Part shown: positions 24,822-36,093 of the stretch, one piece after another
How positions within the stretch are numbered: position 1 is the stretch's first letter
How the letters are laid out: the number at the start of each line of letters is the position of its first letter
Assembly (NCBI RefSeq): GCF_019399895.1
Contig: NC_091879.1
Coordinates: 3,365,001-3,429,000 of the forward strand
DNA length: 64,000 nt
Direction: 5' to 3'
Origin: Cardiocondyla obscurior
Taxonomy: Eukaryota; Arthropoda; Insecta; Hymenoptera; Formicidae
The notes under the pieces: model-generated
What the model saw: the letters and a program-made list of their open reading frames with translations, nothing else
Databases searched by the model: none
Told to the model about the DNA's origin: nothing
Made by a program: the position numbers and the translations under genes

Positions 24822-24835
24822 TTTTTTTTTTTTTT
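24822..24835. repeat. T14 homopolymer
   Basis: T14 followed by AACAAG. It resembles a weak acceptor on the plus strand but no open exon follows. Confidence 0.9.
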
Positions 24836-25028
24836 AACAAGCCGACAACAGAATCGGGAAATTCTAATTATCGCTGTCCATTGTTCGTGGAAATCGTAAT
24901 CATTCACAGTCGATGCAGCCCCTAATTTGCATCGATCGATTCTCATAACCGCAGATAATTCCCGGTAAGTCGCGCCAGTTACAAGAACTTTAACGCGAAC
25001 ATATGAGACCGGTTAGGACTGAATGCAA

Positions 25029-25063
25029 AGAGAGAACGAGAGAGAGAGAGAGAGGGAGAGAGA
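25029..25063. repeat. (GA)n tract
   Basis: GA dinucleotide repeat of about 35 bp followed by an A run. A donor-like GTGAGT follows at 25098-25103 without coding context. Confidence 0.85.
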
Positions 25064-25510
25064 TAAAAAAAAAACGATATCCATTCGTGTCAGTAGGGTG
25101 AGTACAATGGCGGATCTTGTACGAAAAGTCTGATTTATCACTCGCCATCGTCCCGGGGATATTTGTATTGGGAGACGTAACGAAATGCGACATAATAGCT
25201 TCGCAGTGGATCCCCGGTCCATTGTAGCCTTGTAATAGCGCGACAAGACCACTGACACGGGATGAAACGGGGTGAACGAGGGGTATGTTTGATTTACCAT
25301 TAATTCCGCGATGCATCGCGCGCGAATCCCTATCGAGGCTAAACTTGCCGATCGCACGGTGTATTTTTCAGCCTGAAAAGGAATCAATTACGTCGGGACA
25401 CGGGACGATCGGTTAAGAATAGAGCAATAAAGTAATAAGACGCGTTAGCATCGCGACAAATTTCAATTTTAATTTTTCGCCAAAATTTCTGTCGTTAAAA
25501 GAAAAAGAGA

Positions 25511-25527
25511 AAAAAAAAAAAAAAAAA
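25511..25527. repeat. A17 homopolymer
   Basis: Uninterrupted A run. Two further runs follow within 400 bp: A15 at 25661-25675 and A19 at 25894-25912. Confidence 0.95.
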
Positions 25528-25893
25528 TTAACGACGCGTTTATTAAGATCAATAGCTTTGTTTTATTTCATCGGCGCACCGACACCAACTATCGCGCGTG
25601 TAACGTAGCTATGAATTATTTTCAATTCGGGGTACTTTAGGCGATATCTATAAATCCTGGAAAAAAAAAAAAAAATTTGGACGAATCACAATATCGGCAA
25701 AGCGCGAAACGGCGCTAAAAATTGTCGCGTAACAGTAACAATAATTTTCAGGGATAATCGCTACGCGCGAGCAAATCGAGATATTGCGTCCCGAAAAATC
25801 GCATGGCTTTTGAAAACACGATAGTCGCCGCATGTGTAACAGGGATTCGGTATCCCAGTGCTGTTCCCGGATATGAAAGGAACACGGTAGAAT

Positions 25894-25912
25894 AAAAAAA
25901 AAAAAAAAAAAA
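25894..25912. repeat. A19 homopolymer
   Basis: Uninterrupted A run, the third in a local cluster. No retroelement body is recognised upstream. Confidence 0.95.
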
Positions 25913-27284
25913 CCATTGACAACGGGGTAGATTACACAACGCGGAGTAAATACCGCCGATATGTCGCGGATCTGTCGCGCAAAACACATATGCGCGTATA
26001 CAAACTCGTGTGCACGCTGTTAAAAATTATTAAATAATTTTTATTTGCCGCGTGAGCATTCATTTCTTTCAGGATGTTTGTTTTTAAACGGACTCCAATC
26101 GCTGCGGCACAACGCCATTAGATTAGAAATACTAGAGTTGTTTCGATTAGAATTGATTTGTTAAAAAAAAACAAAAAAAAAAATTTTAATAATAAACACG
26201 TTAAAGAACGTTACAGCGATAAATCAAGCAGGATTATTTTAAAAAAGTATTCCTCAAATCTCTCTTCTCTTTTTCTCTCTCTTTTTTTTTCAAGAAACAT
26301 AATTTTTATAAGAAGCGTAAAATATGTGTTGTTTTTATATAAATAAATCGTGATTAGCGCAGTTTAATTTCCAAGATATTAAATTTTATTTAACGATGTG
26401 GTACCGCCGCGAAATTTTACGTTATAATTATGGAAGAAAGAAATGTCTTTTCAACGAAAGCGCGCGCTCGCGACTTTGTTCTCTGAGTCCACTCGATATC
26501 TATGACGCGCCTACACCTTTCCATTCTAAACTGCGTGAGCCCCGCGCTACCTGACGGACGGGCGTGTATGACTAGCATAACGCGCAAAGCCGCAGCCGTA
26601 CATCACGGCTAAATCGCGATCCAAAAAATATACAATGCCTGACAAGGGGTGGCGTCCCCGTCATGCCGCGCTAACAATGTGTACCGCACCGCTCGGTATA
26701 AATGACATTCACTCCACGATGTAACCTACCCCTGGTGCGTGCGTGCAACCCCTCTCTGCGCAGCGGCCCCCGTGGCTCACCCCCGTCCCCCGATTTTCCT
26801 CCCCCTCCCTCCGCGCGTCTCGTATCTCGGCTCGATGACGCACGGAAAATTGATCAAAAGTGCTCCCCGACAACGCGCTAAAATCGCGAAATCGGAATTG
26901 CTCCTCGAAGAAACTGACTGGCGAGCTGCGTTAATTTCAGTAGTCGAAAGCTATCTAGTAACACAATACGTAAGAGTAAAAAAAAAAAAAAAGAAATTAA
27001 TTAATATAAATAACTAAATAAAATTAAAAAAATATATTATCGTATAAAAATGAAGTCTCTTAGACTTTAGCAAAGAAATATACGTCGGTGAACGTATGCG
27101 GGCCGATACGAAAAATCCTGTCCGCGGCCGTGCGAAAGGGCGCTGAAAGAGTGAGAATAGAGTCGTCGAGAGACCGGGTGATATATCTCGCGATCTTGCA
27201 GCATCCTCTCGAAGGATGCTGGTAGTAGAACGAGCTCGTCCCGGGAGCGCAGCGGGTCACGGACATGAGCCAGAAGATGGGCGT

Positions 27285-27317
27285 GGGGGCGGAAAGGGGG
27301 GGGAGGGTGGACGGGGG
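27285..27317 (+). other. G-quadruplex motif
   Basis: G5, G8, G3 and G5 runs separated by loops of one to six bases on the plus strand, within a purine-rich stretch that extends to about 27420. Confidence 0.5.
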
Positions 27318-28250
27318 CATCAGTCAAGGGATTAGCGGGATTAGTCCTCGAGGGGGACTTGTTAATTGCTCTCGGTAGGCAGGGAGGGAAGAAGCGAGGA
27401 CGGGGACGACGAGGTGGACGGCGTGTGGGTGTACTAGCTACGGGGACAGAAGTGAGTCCCGCGGAGGAGGGACCGAGAGAAAACGAACGAGCCGAGAGCG
27501 AAAGCGGGGACACAAATCACGGTAGAGTTACGGACTTAAGGAGGCTTACCGCGGCCGGCCGTGGCCATCCGCGGCCGCAGATGCATCTCGTTCCTTGCCG
27601 TGAAGGAGCCGCGGAACGGCGCGAGACGCGAGTATTCCACATGCCTTCGTTCGACATTTAGCGACAATACTCTTGAAACATTTAAACCGGCCATGTCGCG
27701 AGAATTAAAATTAAACATATTTTCAAATCAGATAGTTTGAGAGAAGTTCGGGTTATGGAAAAAGTTACGAGATTTACGAGGGACTGATCTCTCTCGCTTT
27801 TAGTTAATCGGACCACCCGCGAGAAAGGCCACCCTTAACCGCGCGTTCGTGCATCCCCAAGACACACTAATAACACCGGCGATTACGGGGCTGATGTAGA
27901 CGTCGCTGAAAATAGAGGCTTCGCGACGCGGTCGCGAACAGGACGAAAATCGTCGGTTGTAAATTGGCCCGCTGACGTTTACGCTCGTCAAAAGCGAACA
28001 ATATGAGGCGTAAATAACCGAGGCGGGGACTTTCGAGGCGCGAGAAGCTCACCGAAGAGAACGGAATCGATTCTTGTTCGCGTCGGTCGTCACAGTCGCG
28101 GGTCGCAAACGCCAGTAAACACCTAGGCTGTTTGTTGTAAATCACCCGTGGGTGCCCGCAGCCGATTGCTTTCGGAATGATTTACTTCCGAGTGCGTGTA
28201 TGCGCGCGGCGCCTTTCTTCCTCGATCCTCTCTTTTCGCTGGCTTGTTTC

Positions 28251-28266
28251 TTTTTTTTTTTTTTTT
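28251..28266. repeat. T16 homopolymer
   Basis: Uninterrupted T run. A further T15 (28521-28535) and T8 (28541-28548) lie 255 bp downstream. Confidence 0.9.
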
Positions 28267-30981
28267 CTCTTTATATCGCGCCCCGTTCCGGCCTGCGCCC
28301 CGCGCTCGGAACGCGCGAATTTGTAAACTCGGCACACGCACTCGTAATTCAATTTGAAGGAAATCGCCACGGAACGCCGTTTATTAATTTAACCCCGGTC
28401 CGCGTGCGCGATCCATTCGAGCCGCGATTTGAAGCGGCAGGACCTTCGCGCGTTGCCCCGATTCTATATACCGAGTTCTCCATTTTTACAAAGTAACACG
28501 CACACTCGCGTGGATAACAATTTTTTTTTTTTTTTATTATTTTTTTTTAATGCTTATTAAGAGCTTTTCACGTAGCTTTATGAGTGCTATCAAATCTCCC
28601 GTTTGTACCGCGATACTCCCCCGGTACGCGCTGCTTTTGTATTCATTTCAAAATTCGAAATACTTGACAGGTAGATGAGCGCGCGCCATTTTTAACAGCG
28701 GGAAAAATCATGGAAAATATTTCCTTTCATCTTCTGTTAACGTAACAGAGAGGATTTCGATAAATTGTACGGCAAAAAGAATTTCCATGCCCCGGTAGCG
28801 CGATTCGGGCCGTTGTGCTACTAAAATGCCAAACGTTTCAAGTCTCATCTGCCTCGTGGCGGCCGATTAAATTATATCTTCGTCCGTTTGACGAGCACTC
28901 TGCGTTTCGTTTCGAACGTCTTACTTGAGGCTTATGCCCCCGCGCTCCGAAACACGGGAGGGATCGGTGGGGTTTTCTTTGGAAGTCATTTACGACGCCG
29001 AGCGTCCGCGCCGATAATTCACGAGGATGCAGGGACCGGCCGCGCGGTCTCGGTGATAATTTATGATTCCAATTGAGCTCGCGAGCACGCGTGAAAGAGT
29101 TCCAGCAGTCGCGATCCCGCGCAGGAGGATCGGCCGTGGCATTTCCTGCCTACTGAATGGCACCGCGTCCATAAACCCCGGTCGGGCTTCAATGACGACA
29201 GTGGTCGGTGCCCAATAAAAGTGATAAAAGGAGAAACTGGAGAACACTCGAGGTGCGAGGAGAGCGAGGCGCAGAGAGAAAAAGGTAGCGCGCGGTAGAA
29301 AGGACGAGAGAAAGAGATGCGTACAAGTCGAGAGAAATGTTTTCTGGACAGCTGTCCGGGCTACACAATGCTTAAGAAGTGCGCGCCGATCGCAAAAGAC
29401 ACAATACGTAGGTAGACGACTCCTTCATAGTCCGAGTCCCTCGAATTTTTATTGCCTGCGTCGTTAGCAGCGGGACGGATTTTCGAAACGCTCCGAATTT
29501 TCATAATAATCGCGAGATAAATTGGCTTCCTCACCGGCGTGGATTCAATATCGCGTTTCGCCGATGACGTAGGCGCGAATGTGACCCGAGTTCGTAATCG
29601 ATGATAAGCCAGATTGCACGACGATAAGACGGGGGGAGTACCAGACGCGAAACGCCAACGCCGAAACGCGATCTCAAAATCAATTATAAATCTGACGTCG
29701 GGAATTTTGATACGGTGCAATGTTAACGCGGAAGTTTGATACGGCGGATTATTAATAAAATAAAGTTCTAATAATCCTTTCAACGCGGCCTGACGTCAAT
29801 AATTTTGTAATTTATTTGCCGCTGCCGCGACCGCAGATGACTCGAAATAGAGCCGAAAGATAACGATTTGTAGTTCTGTTTGAATTGTTAATCAAATATC
29901 GCGTAATATTTAATTTACTTTAAATTTAAAACATTAAATTTTATTCAAAATGTTTAATTGATCGTCTGTTTACTCCCGCAATTTGTAACGTTACGGCAAA
30001 TTTTAATTCGCCGCAATATTAATAATTTTAATACCAGCGTAACACTAACATTACGCGAATCGCGACAGGGCACTTTCGTTATTTCAAAGTTTTGCTTTTT
30101 TACGCCTCGCGCTCGTTCACGCGCAGTTTCGATTATCGCGGAACTTTTTCGTGATTTTACGACACCGACGATGAAATACTCCGGCAAAAAACGCAACTTG
30201 GCATGCGTAATCTATTTCGATCCTTTCCCCCTCCCCCGTCCCTTGAAGGGAGGCAAAAAACAATTAACCGCCGCGGTTTTTACTGCCGCAAACGGGATAT
30301 AATAGTGAACGATTTCGACAACCGCAGAGAATTATGCGGGATGACCGCAGTGAATCGGCAGCAGATGGCCGATATCGACGTTTCCTCGTGCGACTCGTCG
30401 CGCTAGTCGCGCAAATTGTAAATTAACAGCGACATTAGCTGGCCACCCCTCGTGCGTCCCACTCGTGCGCGATAAAGCGGCGTAAGAAAGTTTCCCAATA
30501 AAAGACGTGAGCGTTCTGACAAATATTTTTTTCCCTCCTGGCGTTTGTCTTCTTCCTGGCGTGTCTCGCGACGAGACGCGGCGGTCCGATTCGTTGCTAA
30601 TGAACTTCGACGTTATCGCGACAATCTCGAGTCGTTACCGGCGCGTGATCGAAAAAGTTTACGCGCGGGAATGTGTCGTTGGAAACGAAGACGCTAAAGA
30701 AACGAAGGGACTAGCTTTCGCGACTGGATCAGATCGATATATTTGGATCCGCTTACTTGGGCTCGAATATATTTAAATTATATTTTTTGGCAAAATTCCT
30801 CGCAAATTTTGTTCGCCTGGAAACTGATGTACTTTACGGGAACTGCGCGTCAAACGCGCGAGTCGATAAAGGACCCTGATATTATCCCTCGCGCCGGGCA
30901 TTGTCTAATTCGATCGTGTGCGGTGATCTCCGGCGACCATAATCGTATCTCCAAAAATGCGCCCCATCGAAAAATAGGAAC

Positions 30982-31002
30982 AAAAAAAAAAAAAAAAAAA
31001 AA
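30982..31002. repeat. A21 homopolymer
   Basis: Uninterrupted A run in otherwise CpG-rich DNA. Confidence 0.95.
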
Positions 31003-31186
31003 CTGTCGTGATCTCGCCGATCAAATAACCGACGAGGGGGGAAAAAAAATGTAGAGGGTGGGCGGAAGAGAACGAGGGAGGAGGGAGAGGCGTACAATAT
31101 CCCGAACAAACGCATTCCACAGTGTGACACGCGAATAAAATACAGACCGCGGTATAATATATCGATTATGATGATAGAAGGTCAGA

Positions 31187-31260
31187 GGGCGAGGGGGCGA
31201 GGAGGGAGAGGGTGGAAAGGGTGGCGCGGAGAACGGGGGCGAAAGAGGGGGGGAAACGTG
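31187..31260 (+). other. G-rich purine tract with quadruplex potential
   Basis: More than ten G-runs of three or more in about 75 bp. The segment 31187-31212 has four G3+ runs with loops of three to six bases. The complementary strand gives Pro/Ser-rich apparent open frames that are compositional. Confidence 0.5.
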
Positions 31261-33485
31261 GCGAACAAGAGAGGAGAGGCCTCGAGTCGAGGACTGGACT
31301 GTCCCGGTGAGAGAGTGTTGAGCATACTGGGCGGCATATGGTCCACATCCTCTCTGTCCATCCATTCCCCTCGTTCCCCCGATCACCTCCCCCGCCACCT
31401 GTCCTCACCCTTTCACGAACTATACGTCGATAACCCCTGATAATACCTGACTACCACTCAACGTTATGTACCGAATGACCGAGCGGTGCTTCGCCTTTTT
31501 TTCGACATTTCGGTACGAGTGCGGCGGACTGGTTATGAAAAAAAGAAAAGGGAACGGGCGCGCGCGACGAGGCGGAAGGGAGACGGAAACCTGGGTCGTT
31601 AAAACGGGTTAATTGGGACGCGATATCCGATATGAGGCTGATTAAGGTGACGGCGCTCGTTACGAGGAAAGATGCTACCGCGAATGGAAGAGAGAATTCG
31701 CGGTTTTCGAGACCGCGACTAATAATCGACGCGAGACTTGCCGATGAAACGCCCCGGAGCGGGATAAAAATGTCTTTCATATGATTATCGAATCTGACAA
31801 TTTCGTATTAATTCGTGATTAATAGATTCAACATAAGTTGTTCTTCTTTTCCGTATAATGTCGTTAAAAAAAAAAAAAAAAATAAAAATATATAAATATA
31901 TGGATATAAATCTTACATTTAATTTTTTTTCACAATGATGCTTATTTTCTCTCACTTTCATTAACGGGTTAATTAAACTAACACGTTCTGAAGCACGCAA
32001 TTAACCCCTTTTCTTTAATTTTTCATACACCCAGAAAATCGTCAGATTCCGCGATACTTGAAGGGTTAAAGGATAAAGACCACACGCTGGGTGAGTTAAG
32101 GGTTAACCCCCGGGAGATAAAAAGAAAGCAGAGGGTGGGTTTTTCCGGAACGAGCTGAGCTCGTTGCCGGTCGATTTAGACCGGGGTCGTCTTCGGGAAC
32201 GGCGCGCGAACCACGAAGAGATGCTCAAGAGCAAATCGAGCGCGATTCGGTCGGAGGACGGAACGCGGGCGGTGGCTGGGGAAAGGTTTACGATATCCTC
32301 CGGGCACTTTTTCACCATCCCCTCGAATCCACCGACAACTGGTCGGCGGAAAGGTAGCCGCGCGGGCGCCCGCGGGGGCTGGGATCCGCTTCGGGGATAA
32401 AAACGTGAAACAAAAAGCCGATTATGTAACCGAGGGATGAAATACGAGGTCGCCGCGATGGGGCGGCGCGGTGAGGGAAGGGGATTGAGTCGAGGCCGCA
32501 TCCGACAATAGGGTAATTTTCACGCGAGATTTGGGAGGCGATTTCGCGAGAGAAGAGAGAGCCCCCTCTCCCTCGTTTCTCGCTTTTCCTTCGACCCCCG
32601 CGATCCCACGAAGACTCCCTCCCGTCCTTCCTCGTGAGATACGACCCGCTGGGGCTATTTCAATGTAGCGGCGCGTTTGTTATTTCCTACCAGTTTGTTA
32701 TTCGTGGGCGACGAGGCGAACCGCCGTCGCGACAAATAGCTATCCCTCCGCGCGTGTCATTCTTCACCGAAAGCGCCGCCAGGAATAACATATGCTCGCG
32801 TACCCGGGATTTCATGCTTCACACGTAGCCCCGTCTCGATCGGCGCGTGATACATCGATGAATTTTTAATGCGCGATAAACGCAATTTCAAAGATCACCG
32901 ACAGCTGCATGGGAGGAAATGAAAATATTTTCCACGATCTTTCGCGCTGGCAAGTTGAAAATTGCCCACCGAGGTGTTACACGCTCGGTGTTATATTGAA
33001 AACTATAACAAATAAAAAAATATTTTTCACAAAAGTTTTATGGTTTTAAACGCACGATAAAAAAAAATTCTAAAATGGAAAGAGATTTTCTTTTTTATTT
33101 TTTTTATTTTTCTCCCGTGTTGTTTGTTAGCGGAAAACGTTCGTGACGAGAGATGGTTAGGGAATAAAGTCCGGTTATTTTGACGAACATTCGCCAGGAA
33201 GTAAAAAATAAAATTAATAAAAAAAAAAAAGAGGGGTGTACGGAAGTCTTTCTACGGGAGTTCCTTCTCGCGTTTTCGCGATTGTCGAATAAAGTTAAGC
33301 ATCGCGAAGCGCCAAGAATCGTCAGCATTCCGCATAGGCCGCGGTGAGAACTTACGGGCGGCATAAAAGAGGAGAGAGAGAGTTTCTCTCCTCGTGGGCC
33401 CACTTTCATACGATTATTGCCGGCGCGCGAGGGTGCGGCCAAGTTCTTATCGTTCTTCGTCTAAGACGCACGTCCACCTACTTAC

Positions 33486-33586
33486 GAACGCATACGCGAG
33501 CGGCGGTAAAGATAAAGCCGTCGATGAGGAGACGCGTTGACATTCTACTACTTTGAGTGGCTGATAGCGCCGCTGGCTGCACTTAC
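33486..33586 (-). other. Possible recursive-splice exon
   Basis: Starting at the putative 3' splice site (first exon base 33586) and reading on the minus strand, the next exact GTAAGT is at 33485-33480, which defines a 101-nt segment. Its upstream exon-end bases are TTC and not CAG, so the donor is only moderate. The reading frame starting at its first base meets a TAG. If used, the segment is more likely a skipped or decoy recursive-splice exon than a coding exon. Confidence 0.2.
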
Positions 33587-33620
33587 CTGGAACAAAAAGA
33601 AAAAAAGAACAGCGTATTAG
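33581..33620 (-). promoter_or_regulatory. Candidate recursive splice site (ratchet point)
   Basis: Read on the minus strand, this segment gives CTAAT (33620-33616, branchpoint-like). A pyrimidine tract follows, broken by a few purines. Then comes CCAG (33590-33587) and directly GTAAGT (33586-33581). The branchpoint A to AG distance is about 29 nt, in the normal range. A complete 3' splice site fused to a consensus 5' splice site with no exon between is the defining layout of insect recursive splice sites, which subdivide long introns. It implies a minus-strand host transcript crossing this window. An ordinary small exon beginning with GTAAGT, or chance, are the alternatives. Confidence 0.45.
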
Positions 33621-34203
33621 TGGCGGACGAATCGCATGAGGCCGCGCGAGATAAGATATCGACGAGGGGTCCCGTTTTTACCGCGGGTCTTACCATAAAA
33701 AGAGCCCTTTCCTCGTCTTTCGGGACCGGCGACGACTTAACTAACGATATTGTCCCGTGCGATTATCGCGACGCGCGAGCGAGCGGGTGAGATTCGCGCG
33801 ACAATGCCGCGCAGACCCGGAGCTTAATATCGCGTGACATTTAATTTTACGACTGCCCGAGAAGTCCGCGAAAGTGCGAGAATCCTTAACGCGCTCCGTT
33901 TTACGAGTCGACGGGCGCTAAGCGTGATAATTAATATCTAGAATGAGATACAACTCCATAAAACACACGTAATTTTCTGGGAGAAAGAGTTGCCCGGCTT
34001 CCGCAAGAAATTTTAATCTTAATACGAATTATAAACATATACTAGGAAAAAAAAAAGAAAAGAAATTAATTGATTAATTAAATTTGTATAATATAATCTT
34101 GTAATATTATATAGTTCGCGCGTCTATTGTGTCGCAGGGCAGGATTTTATCGATTAACATTAGAATACATAAAAGCGATAAATGCAAGGGATACGTTCCA
34201 TAG

Positions 34204-34264
34204 CGGAAAGAGAGAAGCTGAATACGAGAGAGAGCGAGGGAGAGAGAGAAAGCGAGAGAGAGAT
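34204..34264. repeat. Interrupted (GA)n tract
   Basis: About 60 bases dominated by GA units with short interruptions. The sequence also provides many GAGA-type words, but a regulatory role is not shown. Confidence 0.85.
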
Positions 34265-34662
34265 TTAGGCGTGTAATTGGCTCAGCTGGTGTTGACGCGA
34301 TCCTATCATCAATACCTCATCAGCCGCCCCCGGGAAACCTGTATATCCCCCCGGTGTTCTCTCTTTCTCTCGCGCTCGACGCCACCCCAACCACTCGCGA
34401 CCCGTTCGAGATCGACACGAATACCAAGCAGCCGTTTCCTCCGAGGATAGAAATAGACGAAAGTTAGTCAACGACTCTGCAAATGGCTTTCAAGGATCCT
34501 CCGAGGATCTTCGCGCGTTCTCGACTCCACTAACGACAATATGTTCGAGTTGTTAAACCCCTGCTGCTGAAATAACCAACGTCCGCTTCTGTCTTTTTAA
34601 TTATTAAAAATAAAAAGAAAAAAAAAATTTACCGTTAGGGAAGAAAATCCAGTTAGCACTTT

Positions 34663-34700
34663 ATTTCGTGAAAGGCGGGCGGGGAGGGCTTTCACGAAAT
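34663..34700. repeat. Perfect 12-bp inverted repeat, G-rich loop
   Basis: Arms ATTTCGTGAAAG (34663-34674) and CTTTCACGAAAT (34689-34700) are exactly complementary and enclose a 14-base loop containing GGGC and GGGGAGGG. It can form a hairpin in DNA or RNA. Confidence 0.75.
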
Positions 34701-35110
34701 CCGGACGATCGGGCGGGTAATGGATTTAATCAAAGCGCCCAGGCGAATAACAATAGCCTCTCGGAAAAATTAACATTCGCCGACGGCGCGTCGGCGGGGA
34801 GAGAAATATATCTCAGACGCGGATATAAGGCGAGTCGAGTGCCTCGGGTGAGAAGAAAGTCGGCGGGGGATCAATCCTGCGGTAACGTTGGCGAGAAATG
34901 CTGGTACCCGGTGGAGGACGCCGGTTAATCCTTAGACTTATGCCGCCATAAGATGCTCAGATTTATATAGCTTAGCGGCGGCTCGCCCGCGCGTTGTCCG
35001 CGAGCGCGTTCAACACCGTCTACGTTTTCAGCGATTTACAAGCGATTCAGCGGCCGCGAGAACGACCGGACGGCGCCGCTTATAAATGCGCGGGATTAAC
35101 GAGTTTCGTG

Positions 35111-35127
35111 AAAAAAAAAAAAAAAAA
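35111..35127. repeat. A17 homopolymer
   Basis: Uninterrupted A run followed by TT and a further A tract. Confidence 0.95.
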
Positions 35128-35849
35128 TTAAAAAAATTACGACAAAGTTTGCGCGGCGAGCCGTTCTCGCGTACAATAATTTAATAACTCGAAACGTCTC
35201 TGGGAGAAGTTGAAGAAATTTTTCCACTCTGATTGATTCCGGACAAATCTCGCGAATCTAAACCCGGGTAGCGACTTTACGGCAGTCTAATGACGGAAAA
35301 TTATCCCATCGAGCGCCCATTGCCGCAGGAAGCGACGTGATGAGATATTAGCACTGCCGCGTTTGCGGTCTCGAACGCTCGACCGACTATCACTGGCGAC
35401 CAGCGGCGTCATCGCCTTCGTCATGGGTCGTCATTAACAGTGTCGTCCAGCTTCCTATCTGGGAGGGATAATTAGAATTAAACGCTCGCGCGAAAAATAT
35501 AATCGAGGGAAGAAAAGACATAAACATTGTGACGTAATAACAAACGATTTCGCCACGGAATAATAAAAAAAATAAAAGCTGATCCGAAAATTTCTTTCTC
35601 AAAGCAGTCGCCGAAAAAAAAACAATTATACCGAAACTTGCGGAGTTAATTTTTTTTCTTTTTTTTTAAATATATTTTACAAGACTGAAATATCGAAATG
35701 TATACAACTGACGAGATTCCGTCGATTCAAAGGCGGCAAGTCCCGCGAGATCTGAAACCGTTGCAAGGCGAGCGTGGCCAGCAGGACCGACCGAGAGCTA
35801 TTTCTTTCTCTTTTGCTTTTCCTTTTTTCAAAGGAATCTCATTTCGCAG

Positions 35850-36093
35850 GCGAGTCTCGTGCGCGAAGTAGGATTTGCGGGCTTCGATTCGGACCTCGCT
35901 GGGCGAGGAGAGAAGCAAATCCGCGGGCATCGGAGAACCGTTTTCCCCACCGACAATGGAAGAGGGGAGCTAGAACGGGGCCGCGTCTTTGTCTTCCCGG
36001 GGGAGGGAGGGAGGGTGGACCGCACGTACAATAAACTAAAGTCTCATCATCCGCGGGATTTGGCCGCGATAACACGACTGTCGTCCCTCGGGG
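35850..36093 (+). CDS. Low-confidence internal exon candidate
   Basis: A pyrimidine tract (about 35801-35830) and CATTTCGCAG form an acceptor-like site with AG at 35848-35849. From 35850 one frame stays open through a donor-like GGG|GTGAGC (exon end 36093) to a TAG at 36315-36317. The predicted peptide starts ASLVREVGFAGFDSDLAGRG and becomes Arg/Gly/Asp-rich. The minus strand is open in two frames over the same bases, which points to base composition as the cause of openness. No domain is recognised. I give it little weight. Confidence 0.1.
35999..36015 (+). other. Canonical tight G-quadruplex motif
   Basis: G5-A-G3-A-G3-A-G3 with three single-base loops, the most stable loop class. It is the cleanest quadruplex motif of the window and lies inside the low-confidence exon candidate. 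Confidence 0.6.

Larger units (their letters stand above)
22500..29000. other. Gene-free segment, purine-rich and G-rich stretches
   Basis: CpG- and purine-rich DNA with an ambiguous micro-ORF locus (22883-23038) and G-quadruplex motifs (22642-22657, 27285-27317). Simple repeats are T14 (24822-24835), a GA tract (25029-25063), A17 (25511-25527), A15 (25661-25675), A19 (25894-25912), A15 (26978-26992), T16 (28251-28266) and T15 (28521-28535). AT valleys lie near 23400-23600 and 26020-26420. A 9-bp hairpin (27199-27221, arms CAGCATCCT/AGGATGCTG) is present. No recognisable protein-coding gene. Confidence 0.65.

Noticed and set aside
24964..24969. Donor-like G|GTAAGTC on the plus strand
   Set aside because: Upstream sequence is open for fewer than 20 codons and matches nothing.
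25098..25103. Donor-like AGG|GTGAGT after a GA tract
   Set aside because: The upstream region is simple repeat with no coding potential.
29361..29783. 140-codon minus-strand frame
   Set aside because: Reads fairly protein-like, but no family, no splice signals and no codon pattern I could verify by eye.
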